A stretch of DNA of 64,000 nt from Neoarius graeffei (lineage: Eukaryota > Chordata > Actinopteri > Siluriformes > Ariidae): positions 36,412,943-36,476,942 of the forward strand of contig NC_083571.1 in NCBI RefSeq assembly GCF_027579695.1. The letters run 5' to 3'. Position numbers and translations under genes: made by a program. The notes under the pieces are model-generated. The model was not told the DNA's origin, ran no database searches, and saw only the letters and a program-made list of their open reading frames with translations. Shown here piece after piece: positions 36,113 through 47,767 of this stretch (position 1 is its first letter; each line of letters starts with the position of its first letter).

Positions 36113-36479
36113 GGTGGTGTAGTGGTTAGCGCTGTCACCTCACAGCAAGAAGGTCCGGGTTCAAGCCCCGTGGCCGGCGAGGGCCTTTCTGTGTAGAGTT
36201 TGCATGTTCTCCCCGTGTCCGCGTGGGTTTCCTCCGGGTGCTCCGGTTTCCCCCACAGTCCAAAGACATGCAGGTTAGGTTAACTGGTGACTCTAAATTG
36301 ACCGTAGGTGTGAATGTGAGTGTGAATGGTTGTCTGTGTCTATGTGCAGCCCTGTGATGACCTGGTGACTTGTCCAGGGTATACCCCGCCTTTCACCCGT
36401 AGTCAGCTGGGATAGGCTCCAGCTTGCCTGTGACCCTGTAGAACAGGATAAAGTGGCTAAAGATAATGAGATGAGATGA
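36113..36479 (+). mobile_element. DANA/mermaid-type SINE
   Basis: Begins GGGGCGGCACGGTGGTGTAG, holds CAGTCCAAAGACATGCAGG and ends TAATGAGATGAGATGA. No clear target duplication; an (ATT)n tract lies immediately before it. Confidence 0.9.
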
Positions 36480-36677
36480 ATGAGAAATTTTAAGTGAATC
36501 AATCCAGTGTGTTTCAACTGATCCAAGATCAGTGTCTCTGTTCTTGATGGCTTTGATCATTTAACATCTGCAATATAAAGCTGATTTTAGATCAGTAACT
36601 AAAGATGCACAGGAAGTGGCTTTAGCTGCCAGGGCCAGAGAGAATGTAGCTTTGATTTCCTGTGTGCATGTAAAGAG

Positions 36678-36679
<2 letters not shown>

Positions 36680-36735
<56 letters not shown>

Positions 36736-36806
36736 TTCTCAGAAACTGAAAGATGTTTTGGTTCTTTGTGTTTATGAAGTGACCTTCTAACCACAAAGAC
36801 TTTCCA

Positions 36807-36850
<44 letters not shown>
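36680..36850. repeat. two (GT)n microsatellites
   Basis: GT tracts at 36680-36721 and 36808-36849, separated by a unique stretch of about 85 bp. The D copy keeps one longer tract at 57603-57660. Confidence 0.95.
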
Positions 36851-36853
<3 letters not shown>

Positions 36854-37395
36854 CATGTCCCGAGCTGCAGGTCCTCGCTGTGGATTTCTGGTCTTGTTGT
36901 TCACACACAGAGGAGAGATACACTGCTTTAATAATCTGATATGTTCACTAATTATTTTTGTAAGACATGTCGTGTGTGTATGTGATATGAGTGTTTATAC
37001 ACATATGAGGAGTGTGTGTGTGTGTGTGTGTGTGTGCGCTTGAGGTTCAGAAATGTATTTATCTCAGAGATTTTACTCTCAAGTTGAGAAATGGGCCATG
37101 AGGCAGGTGAGTGTTCCATCCTGGCCCAAATGCCCAGCCATGGGATTTTGAAGAGTTGCATGGAACAGAAGTTCCTTACAGGTCTTTGGTACCAAAATTT
37201 GGATCATCTTTTCTTTAATTTGAGAGTCCTGTGTCTCGTAATGTAACCAATCCTTCATAATAAAAACAATACAGATGGGCGAGTGCAAAATTTGGCTGGA
37301 TTTGCTGACTGTCAATTATTCTCACTTGATTGAATGCCTGCCTCAGGTTCTCCTCACGTGACTGGTCCAAGGGGAACTCCCGAGGGGAAAACCTG

Positions 37396-37493
37396 TGTGA
37401 CAGCGGGGGGTGTGGTCAAGCATCAGTTTATGAATGGAGGGCAGGGCCAGGGAAGGTGTGTGGCAAAGTGATCACGCCTGTTGTCAATTGATG

Positions 37494-37527
<34 letters not shown>

Positions 37528-38300
37528 TTATGTGCAAGTTGATGTTAAGTTGAAAAGCGAGTGTCAAAATAAAAAAGACTGTGTTCAGTATCATTTTCCT
37601 GCCTGTCTGCGCTTCAGTGTTCCATCCACCCTCAGGGACATACTACACTGGTGCCAACACCTGGGACACTGAAGGGAACTGCTCATGGAGTCCTCCCCAT
37701 TCAAGAACCTCGCCCATGCCCTTGCCGATACCCAAACAAGCCAACACCAAGCACTGATCACCATGCACAAAAAACAGGAGCAGCCCTTTGAGGCCTTGCT
37801 TCAGGCTCAGCAGGAAGTTTGTCAGGCATTCCAGCACCTGCTCGGCCACTGCATCCACGGACCTCTCCCACTTCACCCTCACTAAGATGGGGCCTCACGT
37901 TGACCCAGAAGCCCTCCTCATGCTCTTTGAACAAGCTGCAGAGGCATGGGGTGGCCGGCCAAGCAACGAGTGGCTTGTCTTCTGCCACTCCTCACTGGAG
38001 AAGCCCAGCTCACTGCCCAACAGCTCCCTGTCGACAGTCGGCTCAACTACACTGACTTGAAGTGAGCCATCTTGCAGCGTGTCAGCCACACCCCAGAACA
38101 ACACCGTCAGTGCTTCTGCATGCTGACACTGGAGGAAGTCGGCCAGCCGTTTGCTTTTGACCCACTGTTCCGGGGCACCGGAACCCCAAGGGGATCATTC
38201 ATGCTCTGGTACTGGAGCAGTTCAACAGAAAGCTGCCAGAAGGGACAGTGGAGTGGGTCCAGTGCCATTGCCCAGTGTCGCTGGATCACATGATTGAATA
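37396..38300 (+). mobile_element. Gmr1-like element fragment: 5' LTR and gag
   Basis: The LTR (37396-37647) starts TGTGACAG and ends ACTACA. One base later comes TGGTGCCAACACCTGGGA, a tRNA-type primer-binding site. A gag remnant follows from 37684 (MESSPFKNLAHALADTQTS, then PEALLMLFEQAAEAW) with frameshifts and stops. It breaks off near 38300. The D unit holds the same insertion at 58660, so it predates the duplication. Confidence 0.85.
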
Positions 38301-39250
38301 ATATTATATATTTTTAAATAATGTTATAGTTTTTAAATTACTTCAATCAGATGAAACATAAAACTTGTCACCCTACTCCGTCACACTGGATTCAGAGTGC
38401 TGAGCGCCCACTTACAAATTCATAAAAGACTATTCACATGGTAACGGCATAATCATCACTTTCACTCTTTCGGTTTCAATTGGTTTCTCTTTTGGATTCA
38501 TTTCATGATTCAGAACAGTGATTCAATTTCTGGACAGCAAATCAATTCATGATTCAATTCATGATTCTGCACAGCAATTCAGTTCAATCTTGAGAACTGC
38601 AACACTGATGATGAGCGATGCCTTTTTCTTTTCTTTTTTTTTTACTTTTACCTGATTCAGCCAAAGATCAACTCAAGTAAGTGTAAAATTTCTTCTATTT
38701 CTGATGAGCATATTGGTTGATATGTGTGCTGTAGTGAATACACAGGAAAAAAATGACTGAGCAATTTTTCCAGAGTTAAAAGTATTTTCCTCAAAAATAG
38801 TTAATTTTGCTCTATTTTAGGTTTGGAGAGTAAAATCTGGAATTGGAGTGGGAGCAAAATTACAGAGTAACAGAGTTGGTTGTGGCTCTGAACTGAGTAA
38901 AATACTACAAGAGTTAATTTCAAGACACACTGAATAGAGTCAAATACCAAAATAAAATCAAATACCAGATAAATGAAGCTGTTGTAAAAAGCAGTTTTAG
39001 AACTATGTTGAAATGTGTGAAAAAACATTGCCTTACCCATTGTGACTTGACATGATGGGATGAAGAGTTGGCAGTGGGAGGGGTTTTCACACTTCTCATG
39101 GAATGGAATGGAAATTTTTACCCTTCTCACTGAATACCCCTCCCACTATCAACCCATTATCCCAAAACAATAAGACACATTTTTTGATGGCCAGTTAATT
39201 GACCAAATCAAGGGAGCATGTAGCCCCATGGGAATTTTGGTTATAAGTTC

Positions 39251-39303
<53 letters not shown>

Positions 39304-40213
39304 TTTTATTGCTTGTTTTATTTAATCTTGTTATTAAAATTTTTATCATACCTTTCATAATTTGGTAATAACTTTTACTTTTAATAATAAGTTAGTTTAG
39401 ATGTACTTATATTGAATGTGGATCCAATCAGCAGTCGGGGTGAAAGGTCAGCAGGGAGCAGGAAGGTGTGTATGGAGGGAGAAGGAGAGACATGCATGAA
39501 AAGTTGTGTGGTCACACCGCTTGAGTTTATAAGTTGGTAGCACACCAAGTTAAGGATGATTATTGTGAATGTGCTTAGACAAATGGACAGTGAGTCTTAT
39601 GATAACATTCTACAGTGATAAAGCGGTGTAACAGGCAACTACTCTTGAAAACACTGGCATAGTGTTTCCACTGAGGCTACAACAACAAGCTAGTCTGCCT
39701 GACCTAGCTTACTGGAGTGTTAAGGACTTTGCATGAGTAGCCGACTCGGCCACCGATCTCCACACAGCCTCAATGAGCTCTGCACAGCCTCAGCAAGTGG
39801 AGACATTTCCACTCCCCAGCACAGTCAGTGCTGTGCGGTCGCGGTGAGGACAACAACCATCAGTGCCACAAGTGAGTTTTGCTGCATCACTAGCGTGAAG
39901 TAGCCATATTGCTTCAGGCTACTACACACACAAGCACTGCACCTTTTAACTGATAACTGGTTAGGTACCCATTTAAGGTCATTTAATTTACTTGCCTGGA
40001 TTCATTTAAATTTTTCATCTCAGTTCGAATAACTGCCGGCTTTATTACATTTTGTTGATTTTGCAAGTGTACTGTGGAATGTATGGTTATACAACTGAAA
40101 GACTGTTTTGAGATTTTATTTACACTGCAAGAAACTTGTAAAAAATCCAAAAGCTATTCATTTGAGTTGGTGCAATTTTATATTTGAATGTGTATATATG
40201 TAAATATATATAT
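38301..40213. other. gene-poor repeat region
   Basis: No gene is recognised. It contains AGAGTTAA/GAGTAAAAT-rich DNA at 38770-38960 that looks like a DNA-transposon end, a (CTTT)n tract at 39253-39303, and a GC-richer stretch at 39430-39930 without a convincing frame. The segment near 38985-39050 recurs inverted near 41005-41090. Confidence 0.5.
39253..39303. repeat. (CTTT)n microsatellite
   Basis: About 13 tetranucleotide units. Confidence 0.95.
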
Positions 40214-40581
40214 CTCATAATCTCTAGCCGCTTTATCCTTCTACAGGGTCGCAGGCAAGCTGGGGCCTATCCCAGCTGACTACGGGCGAAAGGCGGGGTA
40301 CACCCTGGACAAGTCGCCAGATCATCACAGGGCTGACAAATAGACACAGACAACCATTCACACTCACATTCACACCTACGGTCAATTTAGAGTCACCAGT
40401 TAACCTAACCTGCATGTCTTTGGACTGTGGGGGAAACCGGAGCACCCGGAGGAAACCCACGCGGATACGGGGAGAACATGCAAACTCCGCACAGAAAGGC
40501 CCTCGCCGGGCCCGGGGCTCGAACCCAGGACCTTCTTGCTGTGAGGGGACAGCGCTAACCACTACACCACCGTGCCGCCCC
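40214..40581 (-). mobile_element. DANA/mermaid-type SINE, 13-bp target duplication
   Basis: TAAATATATATAT flanks it at 40201-40213 and 40582-40594. The head (complement of GGGGCGGCACGG) is at the right end and the tail at the left. Confidence 0.9.
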
Positions 40582-40892
40582 TAAATATATATATTTTTAA
40601 GTAAATAGTTAAACGTACCTGTTGCATTTTGCTTATTTCTTAGATTTTTGCCTAGACTCATAATATTGATAGTGTTTATTTCATTGTGTATTAGAACATG
40701 CTCAGATAACATAATTTATTTGATGAGTGACAGGGCATTGAGCTACAGATTAAGTGAAGGGTTTATTTATTTTGAATAGTTCTAGCTGCTTAAATAGGCC
40801 TATTGGTGATAATTAGTTATTTACTATAAAGCATTAACTTGCCATAAAGAAAGGGATTTCTTGCCACTTAAAATAACTTGGGGTGTGCACCC

Positions 40893-41020
40893 CAGTATAT
40901 AAAGCCAGTGGAGCTGGGGGGGCGCTACAAGCAGATTTAAGTTTTTGTGCTTGATACAGTCCTAAGACTGAACAGAATCACCTCAAGTGATCAAAACGGT
41001 TCATCACAATGGGTAAGGTA
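40893..41020 (+). promoter_or_regulatory. possible promoter and first exon of an unknown element
   Basis: AGTATATAAAGCC near 40893 is a TATA-like box. About 100 bases later ACAATGGGTAAGG combines a start context with a GTAAGG splice donor. No downstream exon is recognised. Confidence 0.25.
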
Positions 41021-41261
41021 ATGTTTTTTCACATATTCCAACACACTTCTAAAACTGCTTTTTACAACATATTAATTTATCTGTTATTTTTTTTAAAAGT
41101 ACAATCATGACACACATACTACATAGATATTATTGTAGCTGAACTTGTGCTGAATACAAAAAAGTCATATGACTTTGAAAATACTGCTTAATTTGTTGAA
41201 ATCGACAACAAAATCAGAGCATACCAAAATCATTAGAGTGCCAGAAAATACACTCAGACCA

Positions 41262-41352
41262 AGTGAGAGTCAAAATAAAAAAGATCCGGTTCAGCATCAT
41301 TTTCCCACCTGACTGTGCATCAGAGTTCCATCCATCCTCAGGAACATACGAC
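41262..41352 (+). mobile_element. Gmr1-type LTR end fragment
   Basis: AAAATAAAAAAGATCCGGTT and TTCCATCCATCCTCAGGAAC correspond to the last 90 bases of the LTR at 37396-37647. The sequence after it is too eroded to call gag. Confidence 0.6.
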
Positions 41353-41989
41353 ACCCTGCAAATGGTGGAGGGCCAGAGGCCTCCCCACCCTCTGTGTCCC
41401 CTGATGTGGAGCTGATGCCATTGGCCCCAGAACCACCTCCCCATCCTACACTGTGATTTACTACTGCAGGACTCATCCACAAACATTTCCCTTACTAATG
41501 ATTGAACCCTGGCCTAAGAATTAGTGGATGGCTGAGGCAAGGAGAAATCACCACTTCCACTTTATTCTTTTGCCTCATGAATTCAATAATGACTGGCACC
41601 ATCAGATACTCATGAACATCCCCATGAAATCCCACCACATTGAATCAGGCTTTGATGGCTTGTGGTCTGGTTATGCCCCAAGTCCACCAAGGCCTGAAAG
41701 GTACTCCCTTATATACTCACTGACACATGTTTTGTACTGGCTCCATCAGGGGAGGCCTGTGGTGCATCAGGGTTTGGAAGCAGTATTCCTGCTTCCATGA
41801 GAGAATGATGATCCTGGAAATGTCTGGCTTTCCTGTTGGCTTTTTTCCTGCCTCAGTTCCAGGTACCTGGGACCAGGGAATGAGTAGGAAGGAGAGAGAG
41901 AGAATGAGTGAGAGATCGAGGGAAGAGGGAGATGCCTGGACAAATGATCAACATCACATGATCATGAGCCAGCTTAATTGCTTTAGGGA

Positions 41990-42057
41990 TGTGGTTGAGT
42001 GGCAGTGGAACCACTCTGCCATTCCTGTCAGGAGTCGACTGTTCGCACCAGCTATTT

Positions 42058-42102
<45 letters not shown>

Positions 42103-42509
42103 TCTCTCTCTCTCACTGTCTTGCTGGTTATGAGAATAGCTGAAACTGCAAAGATGCAGTAAATCAATCTAAGCACATTATAATGTCTTCATGGAATGGA
42201 ATCAGTAGTTCCTGGGCAGGTCAAAGGCCAATATCTGGAGTAACAAAATATGACACAAGGAGATAAATTCCTGCTTACTTAAACACAACTCTATGATATT
42301 CCTAGACAGACTTCATCCCAAATTCACTTTCTCCACTAACCCCCTCACTCTTACAACTCTTCCTGCCTCCCACAGAGTTTAAATTCCTCTTGTTGGTGTG
42401 ATTAGTGTTCATGTTCAGCCCTTAAAAACTTATCCTGTTACCCTTCAGTGGCAGTGGATCCACTCCACCGTTTCTGTCAGGGGTAGACCACTTGTACCAG
42501 CTATTTTGT

Positions 42510-42557
<48 letters not shown>

Positions 42558-43330
42558 CCAGTGGTTACAGGAATCACTGAAACCACAAAGATGCAGTGAA
42601 CTGATCTAAGGATCTAACTGGGGATGCTGGAGCTGTGAGGTGGAAACACAACATTTGCTTAAAGTCATTGAGACATGATACCCAAAACTGCATGGAACTC
42701 TCTGATTCTGTAAGGGACACTGATGCCTATAGAAGGTGTTTGAGGTGACACTCCACCCTTGGGGTCTAAGTGGATGAGCCTAAGTAGCCTTAGAGGTTTA
42801 AATTTATTGTCATGCTGGAACTAAATACAGAGTATTGGTTGGTTTACATGCCCCCTGAAGACCACCCAAAAATAGCCTTTTTGTACAATAAGGTGATTCT
42901 GGCTGCCTTATACCCTGTATAATGGCTTCACTGAGAACCTGTAACATTTCAGTCATTCAATAGCCCTGATACCTCCCCAGTCCTCCTGCTCCTTTGCAGC
43001 ACATAGCTGGAGGATGGAGGCACTTCAAACTTTTCTCAGATTATGACAGTATACCGTCCTTCATTGACTGGAATCAGTAGTTATTGGCCAGGTCAAAGGT
43101 AAACACCTTGAGTAACAGAATATGACAAGGAGAAAAATTCTTGCTCATTTGAAAACAGCTCTATGATATTCCCAGACAGACTTCATCCCAAACCCACCTG
43201 CTCCACTAAACCACTCACTCTCCCTCCTCTTCCTCCCTCCCACACAGTTTAAATTCCTCAAACACCTCACTTGTTGGTGTGATAAGTGTTCATGTTCAGC
43301 CCTTAAAACTTATCCTTTTACCCTTCACAA
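41990..43330. repeat. paired local duplications
   Basis: 41995-42180 resembles 42445-42620 (TGGCAGTGGA...CCAGCTATTTTGT, then a CT tract, then AAGATGCAGT). 42195-42430 resembles 43075-43330 (GGAATCAGTAGTT, ATTCC(T/C)AGACAGACTTCA). I find no gene in this 1.3 kb. Confidence 0.65.
42062..42113. repeat. (CT)n microsatellite, repeated at 42511-42555
   Basis: Both tracts stand at the equivalent place in two copies of a local duplication. Confidence 0.95.
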
Positions 43331-43603
43331 TTAAGTTACACAATTCATCCTCAAAAGAGAATTCCACACATCTGAAAAAAGGCTGAAAATGAGCAGTGAA
43401 TAATATGTATTTATTTTTTTCACATCAGTAACAATATAACAACAAGGTATTTTGTTCCAAATGTAGTTTTAACAATGCAGTCAATTTCAGTATTAAAATT
43501 AATCCAAAAAAAGGACATTTCAGCAATAAAACAATGACTCACAGGCACCAACCATTTAAAATTCATTTTACTCTCTATATTTGTCAATTAAATGTAAAAA
43601 GAG

Positions 43604-43609
43604 TTTATT
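43604..43609 (-). terminator. polyadenylation signal of receptor gene C
   Basis: AATAAA on the minus strand, about 55 bases past the stop codon at 43664-43666. Confidence 0.7.
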
Positions 43610-43663
43610 AAAATAATACACTGTGATCTAATACAAATTTCACAATTCATTAACTCCTCCTCC

Positions 43664-44289
43664 TCAGGATCTCTCAGTTCTCACCTCTGAATACGTGCTA
43701 AAATCAGAGTGCTGAACTCTCTTCTTCCTCTTCGTCTTCTTCTTGAGGTTCTGGATGTCCAACGAGGCATAACAAACCTCATCGTCTCCAACCTCATCAC
43801 ATCTCCGAGTCGTCCTTTTGTGACTTCCTGCCAGATCAGGTTCGAATTTTGCTGTGAATGAAATGGTGATATCTTAACTCTTAAAAGAGTGAAACCATTT
43901 GCTGAAGATGATTTAAAGCTGTCTGGATGAAGCCACGCCCCAAATACTTCAGACAAAATGTCTAAATGATGATCAGAGGTGGAGTTTTCTGAATTGTCCA
44001 ACAAACTGATTGACAGGTGAGTAGAGACGCATCCTTGATGGTGAAGAGAAAAGTTTATTCTGATTGTATTGAATAGTGAAACAGTGTTAGTGCTGAGAGT
44101 GAGTGTGTGAGTACCTTTAGTGGTGTTTGTGCAGAGGCAGTACACACAGATGGAGGAGAGGAGTGAGGAGAGGAGAACACACACAGCACACACACTCAAC
44201 ATCAGCTTCCAGCTAACACTCCACTCTGATACACATGGGGTCGGGGTGTTTGGTGAAACAGTAACCCTGGGAGAGGTTTCTACAGAGAA

Positions 44290-44330
<41 letters not shown>

Positions 44331-45000
44331 AATTGAGTCTAAAAATGTCACTGCCACAGTTTTCAGTTTTATTTGGATAATCTAAAAGATGTGTCTATTT
44401 TACAAAAAATCAGCAAAGACAAAAAAATAAAAATAATAATAATTATTATGAGACAATCTTACCGAGTAGAGAGAGTCGAGTGGATTTGTTTCCGTAATGA
44501 TACACAGCACTGGGGATTATGACACCGACTTTGTTATTTGAAATGAATGTCTCATGTGTAGCGCAGTAGTACAGGCCCAGATCTGATTCTGTGACGTTCT
44601 TAATCAGGAGATTGTGTGTGTTGGTGGAGCCGTTTGACACAAACGAGTAACGTGGAGAAGCAAAACGCATCAAATCTATGATCGACATTTTGAGAGGAGG
44701 TTGATTCTGATGTGAGCAGTTTCGAAACCACACTGTTTTAAATCCACTTTTGCAAACACAGTCGGAATACAGAATGACGTTGTCTCCTCGTCTGACTCTC
44801 ATTTCCACTTCTGCTCCAGAGATCCTCTTCTGACTGGAGAACACAACACCTGCAACACAACATCACACTTTACAGTACACTGAGGAGGGTGTACAAACTT
44901 CTGCACAACCTCACAGCAAGCTTTAATTCTTTAGAAAGTGTCTAAAAGTTCAATGTGACTTACACACGAGAGCGATGAGAGCAACTCTTGATGTCTCCAT
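43664..45000 (-). CDS. receptor gene C: V-set immunoglobulin receptor with two ITIMs, 4 exons, 258 aa
   Basis: Minus-strand exons: 44964-45000, 44463-44849, 44115-44279 and 43664-43851 (37, 387, 165 and 188 nt; 777 in total). All have GT/AG and phase 1, as in gene B. The V domain keeps the B-strand Cys, the Trp of VWFRNC and SDLGLYYC, and has an extra Cys (DCVCKS) that gene B lacks. The loop after YYC (THETFISNNKVG) and the MSIIDLMRF region differ from B, as expected of a recognition surface. The membrane segment is the same as in B. The tail has EVCYASLDI and FSTYSEV, two ITIM-type sites, but lacks the extra three residues of the B C-terminus. A (CA)n tract stands before the third exon. I see no lesion. 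Inhibitory signalling is inferred from the motifs. Confidence 0.85.
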
Positions 45001-45014
45001 CTCAGACACTGGTG

Positions 45015-45135
45015 CTGAGCGGCTCGTGCTGCTGAAGCTCTTTCATGCGGTTGCTTGTTCTTTAATCTGATTGGTCCACGTCAGTGGAACGTTTCTCTCT
45101 CGCTCTCTAACAGCTCATTGGTTGCGGTTAAACTG
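45015..45135 (-). promoter_or_regulatory. conserved upstream region of receptor gene C
   Basis: The inverted CCAAT pair GATTGGTCCACGTCAG (about 45069) and CATTGGTTGCGGTT (about 45116) is preserved as in genes A, B and D. Confidence 0.45.
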
Positions 45136-45936
45136 TGATGTTTACTGTTTTAAAATGAACACTTTGATGTCAATACAATCTTTCGCATGATTGGTTAAAG
45201 CCAGTGGAATATTTTTTAATCACCTTGGGGGTCGTGAACGCAGGTTTGTGGCTAAGAAACACTTTTTCCATTCAAAACAAAAAGCCACTACAGCAGTGAG
45301 CTTCAGATTTATAACATTTTGGACCAGATATTTAGTTCCCCTTAAAGTGGGCTTCTAAAATGTTACTTATCTTTGATTAAATTCATCATCAGTGGAATAT
45401 CAGAGGGACAGGAGAGATCAGTAATACATACACTCATATGATACGGAATTACAAGGTGATTTTTCATACCTAGTTCTGTCCTAAGTGACTGAGGATTTAA
45501 CCTGCAGCGTGTAAAGCAGATCTGAGATCAGTGACTGAAGGACGTCAGTGTGTCACCTGAGGTGCAGGGCCTCACTGTGGGTTTCCTGTTTTGTAGCGCA
45601 AACACACTCAGGATTTAAGAGGGGGAGAGAGATGCATTGTTTCATTTATCTGAAATGTTCACAAGATACAGGTCACTACACTGTATAACAGCACGTAGCT
45701 GGAGAATGGAGGACCTTCAGTCTTGTTTCAGATTACTAGATCATGCCTGCCTTCCTCGAATGGCTCCATATGGTTAAACAAAGAAACCTGCAGGATGGCT
45801 GCAAACATGCACAACTGCATGGCTGACAGGTGTCTGTTGCAGTGCACTTCAAGAAAAGGCCAACAAACAGAGCAAAAAAAGATGACAGATAGATCAATAA
45901 GAACTGGACCATGGATCAGTGGAAGAAGGAGGCTTG

Positions 45937-46159
45937 CACTGTAAACCCGAATAAGTTGAGTTTACTTAAAAAAATTGAGGAAAGTGGTTGCCTTAAAAAA
46001 AAATAAGTAATTATTAATGATTGAATTGAGGACCTTAAACTTACAATCTTCTGGTAAGTTTAAGGTACTCAATTCAATCATTAATAATTACTTATTTTTT
46101 TAAGGCAACCACTTTCCTCAATTTTTTTAAGTAAACTCAACTTATTCGGGTTTACAGTG
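45937..46159. mobile_element. 223-bp palindromic MITE
   Basis: It starts CACTGTAAACCCGAATAAGT and ends in the exact inverse, with a centre near 46045 between TTACAATC and GGTAAGTTT. The empty site (56965-56980) suggests a short TG duplication. No coding content. Confidence 0.85.
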
Positions 46160-46219
46160 TGGTCTGATGAATCATGTTTTCTTTTACATCATTTGGATGG
46201 GGCAGCACGGTGGTGTAGT

Positions 46220-46792
46220 TGTTAGGACTGGGACTGTTTTGGCCTCTAGAGGCCGCTGTTATTTCCTTTTCTGGTCATGTTTGTTTTGGCCTCTAGAGGT
46301 CAGCACTGTGTTCTGTGTTTTGTTTTTGTCTTATTGCCTGTTTCCTGCCCCGCCCTGTCCTTAATTAGTTTGTTTATTTATACCCCTGAGTTCAGTCGTC
46401 TTGTCACGGAGTCTTTGTGCTGTTATGTTTAGCTCCAGTTTCCTCTGTACCGTGTTCCTTGTCTTTTTGGTTTTGCACTTTGCTTTGCTTTTTGGACTTT
46501 TTTACCTAGTATTTACTGTTTTTTGGATCTTCTGAGCGTTGGTATTTTTGCCTTTTCTGGTTTTTTGGCTTTTGTTTTGTACTTTGGATATTTCTTATTT
46601 TTCCCTTCATCTTCTGAGCATTTTGCTTTATTTTCGTTGGACTGTATATATTGTACTGTAAATAAACCTTATGATACTTTTCTACTTCTGCCTCACGCCT
46701 CTGCATTTGAGTCATCCCCCTGGTGGCCTAGTGGGGGTTTGCTGGATTATCACACCAGCGAGCCAGATTCGAATCCCAGCAAAACCCTAACA
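46220..46792 (+). repeat. 5' LTR of the sushi-type Gypsy
   Basis: U3 holds paired GGCCTCTAGAGG blocks. A TATA-like TTTATAC is at 46377-46383, the predicted transcript start at 46406, and AATAAA at about 46661. The 3' end has a tRNA-like stretch (TGGCCTAGTGG, later AGATTCGAATCC). Confidence 0.92.
46377..46416 (+). promoter_or_regulatory. TATA box and self-primer at the predicted transcript start
   Basis: TTTATAC is 24-29 bases upstream of ACGGAGTCTTT (46406-46416). This 11-mer is the exact complement of the 11 bases just behind the 5' LTR (46794-46804). In Tf1 and relatives the first 11 bases of the transcript fold back to prime reverse transcription, which fixes the transcript start here by inference. 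Confidence 0.75.
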
Positions 46793-46793
46793 G

Positions 46794-46804
46794 AAAGACT
46801 CCGT
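46794..46804 (+). promoter_or_regulatory. self-priming primer-binding site
   Basis: AAAGACTCCGT begins one base after the LTR and pairs with 46406-46416 over exactly 11 bases. No tRNA-type TGG site is present at this place. Confidence 0.75.
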
Positions 46805-46805
46805 C

Positions 46806-47747
46806 ATGACCGACTCAGCAGAGGCTGCTTCAACTGTCTACCTGGCCAACCTTCAGGGAATTATGTCAGCTTTGACACGCTTCGGAGTGACCATGGACGC
46901 TCATGGACGTACGCTCACCAGCCAACGTGAGGCCCTTGCTCGCCACGAGGAACTGCTTCAGCAAATTGGGAAATCCCTGGCACAGCTGACACCTCTGCCT
47001 GCATCTCCTCATCCTGATCCAGCTCCTGCTCCCGCTCCAGTGCCTCCCGCCACGCTGTCTCCTTCACCTCGCGAACCCAGCCTTCCTGCACCACAGAGGT
47101 ATGACGGCAAGCACGGTGAGTGCCGGGAGTTCCTTACCCAGTGCCAACTCACCTTTGAGCTCCAGCCTACCACCTACACTACGGATCACCGCAAGATTGC
47201 CTTTGTGATAACCTTGTTAGCTGATAAGGCACGAGCTTGGGCAACGGCCATCTGGCAAAGACAGGGACCTGAGTGTTCTGACTTCAAGCTATTTATGGAG
47301 GAGATGCTTCAGGTTTTCGATCAGGCAGACATCAGTAAAGATGCAACCAGGAAGCTCATGTCTGTCCGACAAGAGGGAAGCGTTGCAGACTACGCCATCT
47401 CATTCCGGACCCTCGCAGCAGTAAGTGGATGGAACGAGACTGCCCTGGTGTCAGCCTTCCACCATGGTCTGTCTGACCCCATCAAAGATGGTCTGGCTTC
47501 TATCGGATGCCCAAGTGACCTCGAAACTCTGATCTCACATTCTACTCGCCTTGACAACAGGATGAGAGAACGCCTCCAAGTCCTGAGCCTCCCCGGCCTC
47601 CCTGCCTCTACCTGGAGCCCGTCTACCTCCTCCAGTGACTGTCCAGAGCCCATGCAAGTTGGCCGTACTCGTCTCTCCATAGCCGAGAGGGAGCGCAGAA
47701 GGAGGGACAAGTGCTGCATCTACTGTGGCAAGCCTGGTCACTTCTGA
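46806..47747 (+). pseudogene. sushi-type gag, stop codon inside the zinc knuckle
   Basis: ATG at 46806 lies 13 bases after the LTR. A helical N-terminus and a Pro/Ala-rich linker (about residues 70-95) precede the capsid segment (HRKIAFVITLLADKARAWA near 140) and a Gag C-terminal part. The CCHC knuckle reads CCIYCGKPGHF, then TGA (47745-47747), then ASC in frame. The stop falls between the His and last Cys. Beyond it the frame continues to a TGA near 47808, overlapping pol. The protein would form the particle shell and package RNA. Confidence 0.88.
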
Positions 47748-47767
47748 GCATCATGTCCCGAGCTCTT

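Larger units (their letters stand above)
35438..38300. repeat. 5' flank of receptor unit B (matches 55822-59705 and, in part, 45001-45600)
   Basis: Shared landmarks are GGGGGTCGTGAA(C/T)GCAGGTT, GGTGCAGGGCCTCACTGTG, the double GT microsatellite region and a Gmr1-like LTR with gag. The match in this copy ends near 38300 inside gag. The B copy has a SINE at 36113-36479, whereas the D copy has a Tc1-like relic at the equivalent place. Confidence 0.8.
38985..41095. repeat. inverted repeat pair, possible ends of an unknown DNA element
   Basis: The complement of 38985-39050 (GGGTAAGGCAATGTTTTTTC, then CTAAAACTGCTTTTTACAAC) matches 41010-41090 with few changes. The 2-kb interval includes a SINE and a possible promoter. 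Confidence 0.5.

Noticed and set aside
36561..36923. Long His/Thr- or Cys/Val-repeat ORFs over GT tracts (also at 18571, 25921, 57544 and 58691)
   Set aside because: Dinucleotide repeats read in frame; no protein evidence.
43681..44331. Single-exon 216-aa protein
   Set aside because: The frame reads through a CA-repeat, the membrane exon and its intron; the spliced four-exon model explains it better.
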